A stretch of DNA of 64,000 nucleotides, from contig NC_037595.1 of assembly GCF_003073045.1 (NCBI RefSeq), positions 14,420,252 through 14,484,251 of the forward strand, in the 5' to 3' direction. Of this stretch, positions 12,069 to 21,965 are shown piece after piece. Every line of letters starts with the position of its first letter. The first letter of the stretch is position 1. The position numbers and the translations under genes were made by a program. This DNA comes from Pomacea canaliculata (taxonomy: Eukaryota > Mollusca > Gastropoda > Architaenioglossa > Ampullariidae). Below the pieces are notes generated by a model, which was not told where the DNA came from, ran no database searches, and saw only the letters and a program-made list of their open reading frames with translations.

Positions 12069-12560
12069 ATGCTGTTGGGTGTACACGTAACCGACTCCCA
12101 CGAAGCAGTCGCCGCTGGAGCGCGGGTCCTGCGTTCGCGGGTGCTTTTCGCTCTTGCAACCGAATCATCGGTTCAAATTTTCAACGTGCGGAGCGTTCAC
12201 CCGATCGACACGGGCGCGCTCTTTCACTCGAGACACAGTCAAGCGTTATTCGTTACGCAGACGCGGCTGGCCGAAAGGAGCACGACGAACCCCTCTCTCT
12301 GCTCAACCAGCCCACGCCTGAGCCGTGGGAAACGCGACAGCGAAAGCCGCGCGAATCGCCACCAAGCCAACCCGTACCACACCTTCTTCGGTCCGCTTCG
12401 AAACCGGCTCGCAGCAGGAAGGGACACAGACAACGATCACTTTCGACCGAGGGCGTCGCACGCCGAGCGAGCGCTCATTTGCCGATGCAAAATCGAAAAC
12501 TGGGTGAGCACTACATGGCTAATAGTAATCTTTCTCTATTGCCATGTTCACTTTCTCGCG
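12069..12560 (-). other. 5' external transcribed spacer-like sequence, copy 1
   Basis: Lying directly upstream (minus sense) of the 18S start, this GC-rich block matches 12868-13150 for about 300 bp, including ACACAGTCAAGCGTTATTCG, TTCTTCGGTCCGCTTCGAAA and CGCACGCCGAGCGAGCGCTC. Its position between a promoter-like box and the 18S start fits an external transcribed spacer. Long open frames across it on both strands are not supported as protein. Confidence 0.65.
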
Positions 12561-12635
12561 CCTTTCGGCACACCTGCTCCCCATATATATAGCGCCGATT
12601 TTGCCCTTCCCTGCCTTGTGCCACGCCTCCCCTTG
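12560..12635 (-). promoter_or_regulatory. Putative RNA polymerase I promoter block, copy 1
   Basis: The minus strand reads GGCGTGGCACAAGGCAGGGA ... GGCGCTATATATATGGGGAG ... AAAGGCGCGAG. The same block recurs at 13185-13260 and 14405-14475. A TATA-like box about 0.5 kb upstream of an 18S start, repeated in the spacer, fits a Pol I gene promoter with spacer promoters. The function is inferred from position and repetition only. Confidence 0.45.
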
Positions 12636-12868
12636 CACCAGGCCCTCCGCACCAGACCCTCCACACCAGACCCTCCGCACCAGACCCTCCGCACCAGACC
12701 CTCCTGTTCGGTAAACTTGAAGGAAACGAGGTTCCCCTAAGCTTCCAGTACCAAAATGAAGTTACTAATGACTAGAAGTGTGTTTTCAATGTGTTGCACC
12801 AGACCCTCCGCTCGAACGAACATTTTACAAGTTTGGCACCATGCCCTCCGCACCAGACCCTCCGCGAG
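12610..12868 (-). repeat. Spacer minisatellite cluster, GCACCAGACCCTCC motif
   Basis: About eight motif copies occur, five of them in near-perfect tandem at 12640-12705. One copy of the CTTGAAGGAAACGAGG unit follows at 12715-12770. Confidence 0.85.
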
Positions 12869-13260
12869 ACACAGTCAAGCGTTATTCGATGCGCCGACGC
12901 CGCTGGCCGAAAGGAGCCACGACGAACCTCTCTCTGCTCAACCAGCGCGCGCCTGAGCCGTGAGAAACTCGGCAGCGAAAGCCGCGAATCACCACCAAGC
13001 CAACCTGTAACAGACCTTCTTCGGTCCGCTTCGAAACCGGCTCGCCAGATGACGGGACGCAGACAACGATCGCTTTCGACCGAGGGCTTCGCACGCCGAG
13101 CGAGCGCTCATTTGCAGATGAAAAATACAAAACTGGGTGAGCATTTCATATATAGAAACCTTTATAGCCACGGTCCCTTTCGCGCACCTTTCAGGACGCC
13201 TGCTTCCCATGTATATAGCGCCGACCTTAACCATACCTGCCTTGTGCCACGCCTCCCATT
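12868..13260 (-). repeat. Second copy of ETS-like plus promoter-like block
   Basis: This block repeats the order of 12230-12640: ACACAGTCAAGCGTTATTCG, CTCTCTGCTCAACCAGC, TTCTTCGGTCCGCTTCGAAA, GCCGAGCGAGCGCTCATTTG, then the TATA-like box (CCCATGTATATAGCGCCGAC) and TGCCTTGTGCCACGCCTCCC. It is offset by about 635 bp with many small differences. In minus sense it is a duplicate gene-proximal spacer lying upstream of the first. Confidence 0.85.
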
Positions 13261-13435
13261 GCACCAGGCCCTCCGGGCACCTGACCCTCCCTAGGCACCT
13301 GACCCTCGCTAGGCACCAGGCCCTCCGGGCACCTGACCCTCCTAGGCACCAGACCCTCCGGGCACCTGACCTCCCTAGGCACCAGGCCCTCCGGGCACCT
13401 GACCCTAACTCGACCGGCACCAGACCCTCCTATTG
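13255..13435 (-). repeat. Spacer minisatellite cluster, GGGCACCTGACCCTCCTAG variant
   Basis: Some ten motif copies occur, alternating CACCAGGCCCTCC with GGGCACCTGACCCTCC and linked by TAG. It is a higher-order variant of the same 13-14 bp motif. Confidence 0.85.
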
Positions 13436-13634
13436 AACTGAAACTTCCAAGATGATGGGTGAATTCTCATTTGGTACGGTTATCGGGCTGGGTATTGTTG
13501 TGATCGGTTTTTGTCGGTGTACAGAGACACAACGTTGTTCGGAATGCGATCAACCGGCGAAAGGAGAAAGCGTTGCTGCTATGGACAACATTTGTTCAAT
13601 TTTTTCCCTATTACTTTCCTTTTTTTTTTAAACC

Positions 13635-13900
13635 AGGCCCTCACGCACCAGACCCTCCTCTTCGCACCAGACCCTCCTCTGCACCAGACCCTCCTGTATG
13701 CACCAGACCCTCCCATAGCACCAGGCCCTCCATTTTAGTATACTTGAAGGAATCGAGGTACCCTAAATTTCTAATACCAAAGCGAAGTTAATGACGAGTA
13801 AAGTTTTTTCAAAGTCTTTGACCAGACCCTCCTATCTGCACCAGACCCTCCCATCGAACTATAATATTTTCAAAAGTTTTGCACCAGGCCCTCCCCCTGG
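13635..13900 (-). repeat. Spacer minisatellite cluster, third block
   Basis: About nine GCACCAGACCCTCC copies occur, plus one CTTGAAGGAATCGAGGTACC unit with CTAATACCAAAGCGAAG. It ends at a short poly-A/G tract next to the 28S 3' flank. Confidence 0.85.
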
Positions 13901-14064
13901 GTTTTTTTGAAGAAAAAAAAAGAAAAAAGCGAAGTAGTAAAGAGAGAGAAATTGGTGTGCTGCTTTACCGGTGCACCCGGTAGCTGCATCACCACCTTTC
14001 CCCCTTTGTACTGAGGAGGGGGACTCGAGCCCATCGTCGGAGATGCGTCCGTCTGCGAATGCGG

Positions 14065-14410
14065 ACAAATCTCCTGGTCCAAGGCTCAGTCTCAATAGAT
14101 CGCAGTGAGGTGGCTGCTCTACTAAGTACGACACCCCGACCGAGAACTAGGTCGTCTACGAATGATTTGGCATCTCCACGTCGCATGGGGTGAAAATCGT
14201 CCTGGTCCCGCCGCGCACTGCTCGGCGCGAGCGGCTGATGACCCCTTCCTGTGGCTTCACCACGCGCGGCTGTGACACCGCGGCGTGTATCGCAGCGGCA
14301 CTGAAAGTATCGTTACATATTCGGGCGGGATTCTGACTTAGAGGCGTTCAGTCATAATCCCTCAGATGGTAGCCTCGCACCATTGACTTATCAGCCAAGC
14401 ACATAAACCT
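14065..14410 (-). pseudogene. 28S rRNA, 3'-terminal fragment
   Basis: The reverse complement contains 28S 3'-end landmarks in order: TGTGCTTGGCTGA, CGAGGCTACCATCTGAGGGA, TTATGACTGAACGCCTCTAA, GTCAGAATCCCGCCC, then a variable part, CATTCGTAGACGACCT, GGTCGGGGTGTCGTAC and CTGCGATCTATTGA, ending near TTTGT at 14065. The first about 90% of the 28S gene is absent; at 14411 the sequence jumps straight into spacer. It lies upstream of the 18S piece in the same orientation, as expected for the end of the preceding unit of a tandem rDNA array. Confidence 0.9.
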
Positions 14411-14535
14411 TTCGGGACGCCTGCTCCCCATGTATATAGCGCCAACCCTAACCATCCCTGCCTTGTGCCACGCCCCCTCCAAATTTCTAACCGGGCGCGA
14501 GCCGTTCAGGCCCTCCCTAGGCACCAGACCCTCCG
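14405..14535 (-). promoter_or_regulatory. Third copy of putative Pol I promoter block with one spacer motif
   Basis: GGGACGCCTGCTCCCCATGT, ATATAGCGCC and CCCTGCCTTGTGCCACGCC match the blocks at 12.6 and 13.2 kb, followed by AGGCACCAGACCCTCC. It joins the 28S fragment abruptly, which marks a rearrangement. Confidence 0.5.
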
Positions 14536-14818
14536 AATCCCTTCAGCCGTTGCCGGTGTACAGCGCTGCGAGAGACCGTTGTGAGTCTTTTTCCGATTTT
14601 TGCCCATCGTTTGAGAAAAGACACTAGGCCTACAGCAAGCGATGCTCGTTAACAACGATTCCATTTGAATTCCCTGGGGAAATTATTATCCATTTTATTT
14701 CTATTGATTTTTTGGTCAAAACAAGACTTGCATGACCATGAGAAATTAGAGAGAGGATAAAATATGTTACTTTTGTTTCAATTTTTTTCTACACTTGTAT
14801 TGCTTTATTTTGCTTCAG

Positions 14819-14904
14819 TGCTGAAAGAAAGTGCACATCAAGATGGTGAACATGGTGGCTTAGAAGATTTATTTTCCAATGATCAGCGAAACCAAACCAT
14901 TTGA
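14819..14904 (+). CDS. Candidate orphan terminal exon
   Basis: A strong acceptor (ATTGCTTTATTTTGCTTCAG) ends at 14818. The following frame reads, after two bases, LKESAHQDGEHGGLEDLF, then SNDQRNQTI and stop at 14902-14904. The acidic, stop-free stretch behind such a good acceptor looks like the last coding exon of a plus-strand gene. Its upstream exons would lie across or beyond the rDNA insertion and I cannot identify them. The family is not recognised; chance is possible. Confidence 0.3.
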
Positions 14905-15120
14905 CTGGACTAAACAGAGATGGAAAAATGCAAGACTGGGATAGCAGACTTCTCGATTCATTTCAAAACTGACACCATTGCTCTATTGATGACAGACAGG
15001 TGTATGTTGAAGATGACGTGTTTAATTAAGATGAGGCTGAACCTTACACAGTACTTGTCTCATACATTCATACATCGCAAGTCTGTTACATGCCACACAC
15101 CATAATTCTTACACAGGAAC

Positions 15121-15515
15121 GCGTTATGGTACCCACACGTCACAAGTCGCACGCGTTATGTTACAGGACCACACGTCACAAGTCACATGCGTTATGGTAC
15201 AGGACCACACGTCACAAGTCGCACGCGTTATGTTACAGGACCCACACGTCACAAGTCACATGCGTTATGGTACAGGACCCACACGTCACAAGTCGCACGC
15301 GTTATGTTACAGGACCCACACGTCACATGTCACATGCGTTATGTTACAGGTCCCACACGTCACAAGTCGCACGCGTTTTGTTACAGGTCCCACACGTCAC
15401 AAGTCACATGAATTATGGTACAGGACCCACACGTCACATGTCACATGCGTTATGGTACAGGACCCACACGTCACATGTCACATGCGTTATGTTACAGGTC
15501 CCACACGTCACCCAG
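15121..15515. repeat. 36/37-bp minisatellite, about ten units
   Basis: The unit begins ACCCACACGTCACAAGTC and continues with either GCACGCGTTATGTTACAGG or ACATGCGTTATGGTACAGG. The two variants alternate in the first five units, giving a higher-order 73-bp period; later units are mixed and the last decays near 15510. The unit has no stop codon in several frames, so long false open frames cross the array. It lies just beyond the donor of the second exon of the EMI-like gene on the minus strand. Confidence 0.95.
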
Positions 15516-15557
15516 GCCACACGTCATCATACTCACACGTGTTGTTCTTTTGCTCAC

Positions 15558-16213
15558 CTTCATCTCCTACATCGCGGAGGAAAATGCCAACACCACGTGT
15601 TAGTGCAGACTTCGTGCGCGTGCTGAGTCAGAACAGTTTTGTACATCAGGTACCTGTGAGAGTTTAGAAAAAACAGTTACACACAAATACTTAGACACAA
15701 CTCACGTGCCTGTGTGCGCCAGGTATTCGGTGGGAGTTTAAAGAAGCCGTTACACAGAACAACAGACTGGGACATCTAATCTAAAAATGTTATTTCCCAC
15801 GAAGGCACATTTCACAAAATACCATTTGCTTTATTATATTACAGTTTGACTATCATGCACTCGACTAAACCTTTAGGCTAGGGCAACGGCCGTGAGATAT
15901 GTATGTGTAAACCTTGACATAAACTGTGTATTAAAATATCAAGAAAAATATTTCAGAAGCGAGTAGAATGAAAGGAGGCAAGAAATCTGAATTTTTTTTT
16001 AAATATCAAATTTATCACGAAATTTGACAAGAGCTTTCATTAGGCCACGTGCGTTTGAAATGCTGACAATAAAAGACATCTGGATACTTACGACTCCTGT
16101 ACAGTGCACTCAGTACCAGTCACATTGCCTGAGGTCACACCTTGCACCACGTGGAAAATAAGAAAACAGACCAGAAATCCCAATGGAGCAGGACACTTCA
16201 GCTTCGTGTTCAT
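15558..16213 (-). CDS. Small secreted EMI-like protein (partial or broken gene)
   Basis: Exon 1 is 16092-16213: ATG at 16213, a 40-codon frame, donor GTAAGT. It encodes a clear signal peptide (MNTKLKCPAPLGFLVCFLIF, then HVVQG) followed by TGTECTVQES. Exon 2 is 15558-15653, with acceptor CTAAACTCTCACAG and a frame-consistent join giving YLMYKTVLTQHAHEVCTNTW, then CWHFPPRCRR. The V-Q-E-S-Y and spaced cysteines resemble the EMI domain at the start of MEGF10-type proteins. A TGA falls just two bases before a good GTGAGC donor. The gene therefore either encodes a 72-residue peptide or has lost its frame there; downstream exons are not seen and the DNA beyond is minisatellite and rDNA. Confidence 0.5.
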
Positions 16214-16470
16214 TTTCTGACCCTGCAATAATACTGTACTTTATTTCGTCTTCCTGTAAACAGTAATATTCCTGGGATGATAGATTATCCCTATATTATC
16301 TACCTTGATGGGTGTTAGTTCCTTTGTGCACTATTCTACAGTAGCTGCATGCAACAAAAGAGACTGCTCATGTAAATGACACTGAAGACGATGTTACACT
16401 AGATTTTACTTCCAAGAAGTACAGTATTCCATGGAGAGCCAACTGTCAGCCTGTTATTTTAGACTGTAAG

Positions 16471-16761
16471 CAGGCCGCCGAGAGCCACCCGGGCCGCGGG
16501 ACAGACCTCTCCGGGCCCTTGTACTTGTAATCGTAAATTATTTTCCCAGTATATAATGTATGTTTACAATTCGAATCTCAATATCTACACTCAAACTCAA
16601 CTTCTGCATGTGTAATGCTTGGTGTTCTGTCCTTAGACCTTTCTTTAAAGAAAAAGAAAAGTAGAAGAAGAAAAAAAAATCCACTGACCAAGGCCGGGCC
16701 CCCTTGACAGCCGCGGGCCCGGGTACACCAGACCCTGTCCCCCCTCTCTCGTCAGGCCTGC
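16471..16761. mobile_element. Short non-autonomous DNA element with CCGCCGAGAG / CTCTCG ends
   Basis: The left end CAGGCCGCCGAGAG and right end CTCTCGTCAGGCCTG are imperfect terminal inverted repeats about 290 bp apart. The left 120 bp matches the truncated copy at 8113. No coding capacity. A clear target-site duplication is not visible, so the superfamily is left open. Confidence 0.65.
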
Positions 16762-17294
16762 GTCTGCTGCACGTCTGATTAACATTAATAACCAGGTTTA
16801 TAAACACGATCTGTCCATTATTGCTTGTTAATCAAAATTGTGATGAAGATAAAACATATATATTTATTGTAGCGGGAGCGCTACTTAGGCCTAGTCACTC
16901 CACCCCACATCCCCTTCCACCCCACGCGTGGTCGTATATAATTAAGATTGAAATCAAACATGACTTCCTTAAGAGTGGGATTTTGCCTACGTGGTCCTCC
17001 TCTCTGAGCGAAGTATTTATGACAGATTTTAAACCTCATCAATCTACAGTGGAAGTGTGCACTGCTTGTGTATCAGCCATGCTGACAGCAAGGACCGTAC
17101 ATAAATACAATACAAACTCAATGGCGTGGCCCTGATGGTACCTTTAGCAGACGACACTACCTAACGATTCCATTGGACCATGAATTTGTATTACACGTCT
17201 GTGATTGGACGATTTTGACCTCGACCTTTATATAACACGCAAGGTTTAGGTACAAAAACTTTGTATGTGCCGGTAGCTGTCTTAGAATCCTGCA

Positions 17295-20200
17295 ATGACT
17301 TCTGGCTTCCGAACCTTTGGCGTTGTTGTTGTTGGTATTGGAACAGCAGGGCGGGTGCGTTTAAGAGATTTACAAGAATGCGGCTCTACCATTAGTTTGG
17401 AACTGAAAGGGTTTGTCTCCAGGTACTCGTGCCTCGTTTGAATCACTTACGTAACGTGTATAACACTCGACTACTGTAGACTCGAATGGTGTCTGTTATT
17501 CGATGCTAAATAGTACAATAACTTGATTCAGTGCTGTTGGCAATAAATGTCTTAATAAAAAAAATGTGAAGTTGAGGAGGGGAGAGGAAATGTGGTAGAC
17601 ATAAGGGTCGATCGAAAAACCCACAAACGACGGCCGTCTGTTGGATGTATTGCTTGGAACTGCATTTGCTGTAGACGCGTATGCCTTCTTGATATGTTTG
17701 ATCACGGACGTATAAATTAGTTCGTGGTTTAATATTTTGGCTGCGGATTAGGGTTCGTGGATCGAGTATGTAGACGCAACCCTTTGGCGTGGAGTGTACC
17801 GTCTGCTACAGTCATTTAATTTGTTTTGTGGACACTGTATTTTGACCACACCAGCTTTGAAGGATATGACGCTATATAAGCAAACTTTTATTTGTTTATT
17901 TTTTTATTTTGATGACAGACTGAAACAGAACAAGACAAGTTTGGCATATTCACAGAACATTTGTCTTTGTATTTTATATATTCATTTCAGTTTTTTCTTT
18001 TCATAAGAATGTTTACCTCATTCTATAAGCATGCTTTCTCAATGGTTAAAATTGACTTATAGTTGTTGACATCCAAAACTTTGTATTTTGTTTTTTCATA
18101 AAGGCATGAAAGCGAAATTCCTGGTGTGACTAAGTTGTCCTATGAAGAATGTTTGGCCAGATCTGACATCCATGCTGTAATAATCTGCACCGAGCCGCAC
18201 ACCCATGAGAACCTTATAAGGCAGGTTTTAAAATCTCCTATAGGACTCTGGTATCTGCAAAAGATAAAATGTCCTGTAAATGATAGTGTATTAATTAGAT
18301 ATTTCTTACTTTTGAAGTTTGAATGTACAAGAGCCCTACCATTGCTGGCCATTACAAATACGGTTGACCAGAAAGGGGTGTGGTTACGGAAACTATCGTC
18401 ACATCATCTGCTTCATCCAGTCACTTCCCTAATCCTCAACTTAAATCACACAACTTTACAAGACTCAAGCATAATTATAACTGATGCAAAAAATCTAAAA
18501 TATCCTTATCACCTGGTTTATTCATTATAAGCCAGTTCATTAGCATACTACAACTCCATGCCCTACTCCCTTTTGTTTAGTCAGTTTGGTTTCATTTCCC
18601 TCTATTCAGTGGTATTTGACCTGGTACCACTCTTCAAGCATCTGATTTCCGTAACTCACCTTTATGTAATGTCTTCACATGTGGCTGCTCTTAATGAACA
18701 GCAGTCATGAAGGACTAGAGTCATGAAGCTCTATAAGCGAGTCTGATTAGATAGCTTCTGTCACATTGCCCATTTGTGTAATGTGTATAACAGGGCTTTT
18801 ACACCATTATCTGGGAAAGGTGAGTCTACACTAATCACAGTCTGTCATATTAAGGAAATGACAGTCTCGTTAACATCTAACAATATTTCACCTGTCACAA
18901 AGATCAGGTTTTAAAATACACTAAAAATATTAACCTTCTTTTTTTTCTTTTTGAATCTTTAGACAAGCACTCTACAGCAACAAACATGTCCTGGTTGAAT
19001 ACCCTGTTGCCTTGTCATCACAGATAGCTCAAGACTTGTATCAGCAAGCAAACCGTAAAGGTAACTTATTGTACTTTGTTCAGTGCATGTAACATAAATA
19101 GTTAATTTTTCTAATGGATAAATGTTGATATTTTGTGATAATCACAGGTTTAGCTTTGATACTTTGTCTTCATCAGATCTCTTCCATTGCCTTGTGGACT
19201 ACCTGTGAGTTTATTTTATAATCCCAAAACTGTAATGGTTTTTTTTTCCTTTAAAAAGGCCCAATGTCTTGAGCTTTCATCGTTTTTCAGTGTTACAAGT
19301 TTTGTTACCCTGCAGGGCTGATTGTGCAGCTGCAGTAGCATAATAGAGAATTAATTCGTAGATGGTGCATTGAGAGCTTCGTGTAGTTTTGTTTGCATCC
19401 ATCTTTAGTCCTTTTGTCCAGTAGCTTGGTCTGCTTCACTTCTGCATCAAATATTTTGTTTTACATCGGTTGTTTTCCCTTCAGTACTTTAACTGATTTG
19501 TCAGTGTGGCAAAGCTGCCCATTCCTCCTTGTTTACTCTGAATTGTGACCAGCAACACATCACACAGACAACACTGATAGAATTGATAAAAATTAAAAAA
19601 GCCCAGTATTTTGTATCAGTGTTTATAGACTGCTGATTTGATCATAGCAATGTATATGATAATTTGTACTACAATGTCAGGTCTTGTACTTCATGAAGAA
19701 ATATCAGACTTCTGACAGAGAGTCACAAGTCATTGAAAGAAATGGCAACAGCAGAACAGCTGAAATGTGCAAGGAGCAATTTAACAGGTGAGAGTCACAA
19801 CAAAACATGTTACCCAGAATATATATATATGTGTGACCTCTTCTAAAAAGCAGAATCAAGTGCAGTAGCTGGAGAATTGCTGCTGTGGGACTTGGGAGAT
19901 TTTTATTGTCATCCAAACTCTCTTAACTGCTGCATTAAAAATATGTCTGGACTGTAGGAGAGTAATGTGACAAGTTGAAAGTCACTCTGCTGCTGACATC
20001 ATTTTTTAATGAAATATCTATTAATTTTAAAAGAAACACTGCTTCATTGCACTATTTTTTTTTTTATTAAGATGGTGAGTACTGTGAGGGATATTCACTT
20101 TTTGCTCTAGTCTTGACATAGAATATGCAGCAGTGAGTTTTGAGATACAGAACATGATGATGTGGAAGGTTTTGTGTAATTTCCTGTGTATAATCATATG

Positions 20201-21654
20201 TTTTGTGTAGCTCTGTTATTGTACTACTTTTGATTATGACATCATGACTGTTGATTATCTGATAAATCAACATTATTCTGATCTCTTTTCTTCATTTATT
20301 ATTCGTAGGCAACTACAATGGATGGGTGGAGAAACTACCACTGGAGGGCAAGCCTCTCATAAGTAGCGTCTCTGCTATTCAGGCCTTTTATGATATATTT
20401 GGAGACATGAAAGCTGTGGGGTCCACTTTGGATATATTAGATGATGGCTTCCAGTTCACAGGAAAATTTGTCACCACAGATGGTGAAAAGTATGTACTTT
20501 ATATCCCCCAAAAAGCTTATATGTCTGCTTTATTATTTTCTGTAGTCTTTGTACGCTGATTGTTGATGTCAAAGCACTCATTGGCTTCTTTTGCTACCAA
20601 TCCAGTAGTCTTTATTCTGTTCCCACTGCCACAGTTTGATAGAAGCATTGGTGTTGCAACTTTCATTTGCTGCTAAACTTTAAGAATATTAAAGTAACGG
20701 TTGGTAACTGGGGAACAAAAGAAATCATACATGCATTTGACATAACCCTAGTGTGTTTCGTATTTGACATTGCATACTTATGTGTTTATTAATATGATAT
20801 TAAGCAACAGTTCACTTACTTAAGCTTTGTTTGGTTTCATATAAAAGAGATTATAAAAGTGAATTAATATTTATGAAATTATGAAAAATGGTCTTATCAA
20901 TGTTGATTACTTACCAAGTTTGATACCAGATCTAAAAAGTTTCTCTTATTTACAGAGAAGTGAGTGTCTCGGGATCACGTTACAAACAAAAGACGCCTCG
21001 GCAGTCTCATGTCTATGTGGAATTTGAAAGTGGACGAGTGTTTGACTCAAGTGTTGACAAGCCATCAGCTACCTCAAGCACAAACAAATCTGGTAGGGCT
21101 AGTCTAAGATTTTTGAAAATATGTCAGATTACTTTCTTATAAAGGCCTATAAACAATGAAAAATACTCAGTAATTTTCTAATATAATCAAGTGTCTTTCT
21201 CTTCTTTTTTTTTGTGTTTATTTTTTCTTACCTTATTAAATAAATCTAAAGTGTATGTATCTTTAGAAGGATCATAATAGAAAAAGTCTTTAATCATCAT
21301 TGTTTGGTTCGTACCAAAAATATTAAGCATGTTATTTATTGACATTTTAAAAGATGATAGTCATGAATCATGGTGTCTGCTGATTAGATACATCTGCTTG
21401 TTATTAACAAGGATGTTTGTGTTTTTGTGCATTTCTTGTTTACTGCTTAGCAAGCCATGTAAAAATGCTGAAAATCTTTTTTAATCTGTTGTAACAATTG
21501 TTCCTTAATCTCAGCAGGTTTGTTTATGCAAGATCTGAAATTGTTTGCTGCTGAGCTGTGTGGTGAACATGAAACAGGGGACAGAAGTGCCATGTCCATC
21601 AGATGTCTGGAACTTGCAGAGCAAGCTGATGCCTTTATTAAAGTATCAGCATAA
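17295..21654 (+). CDS. BLVRA: Biliverdin reductase A
   Basis: Cytosolic enzyme that reduces biliverdin to bilirubin with NAD(P)H. Seven coding exons: 17295-17422, 18104-18220, 18963-19060, 19681-19787, 20309-20489, 20956-21092 and 21518 (or 21515)-21654, about 300 residues against 296 in human. The N-terminus [19 protein letters not shown] is the Rossmann dinucleotide fold. The block [13 protein letters not shown] and [12 protein letters not shown], with the E-Y-P motif near residue 95, and the exon 4 start G-L-V-L-H-E-E all match BLVRA. Exon 4 is 107 nt where 108 is needed: after H-E-E one base is lacking in an A-run near 19700, and the remaining 30 codons continue in another frame. This is an assembly error or a real lesion. 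Intron 2 uses a GC donor at 18221. Exon 7 has a NAGNAG acceptor. Confidence 0.93.
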
Positions 21655-21965
21655 ATTAGTTTTTTTATGCAGGAAATCCGTATTATTTATTTAAAAAATT
21701 AATAAAAATGTTCGTCAGGCTCTTTTGAAAAGTTTCTAATCACTATGGGATAAAATGCTGCCTATGCTTCTCAGAGGAGCAACAAGGAATAAACTATGGG
21801 ATAAAATACAAGCCCATTTGTACAAAAATCATGTCTGATATTAGAAAAAATCTATACATGTTTCTGTGAAGTGTTAGAAAATTACTTTTTATATTTGATA
21901 ATGTTTATTCTTTGCTAATAATTTAAATTAAATTACATGAAATATTTGACTATAATAACTCCTAC
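21655..21965 (+). other. BLVRA 3' UTR
   Basis: AT-rich sequence after the stop with AATAAAAATG at about 21701, a plausible poly(A) signal. No other feature seen before the inverted-repeat element at 21966. Confidence 0.5.

Noticed and set aside
11297-13420. Open frames of 60-220 codons over the 18S and spacer region
   Set aside because: They overlap ribosomal RNA homology or GC-rich duplicated spacer and show no protein motif.
15121-15515. CRISPR-like array
   Set aside because: Units are contiguous with no unique spacers, and the window is an animal genome with introns.
15090-15667. Long open frames (up to 178 codons) across the minisatellite
   Set aside because: The repeat unit simply lacks stops in several frames; the peptides are copies of the unit, there is no splice or start context, and frames slip between 36 and 37-bp units.
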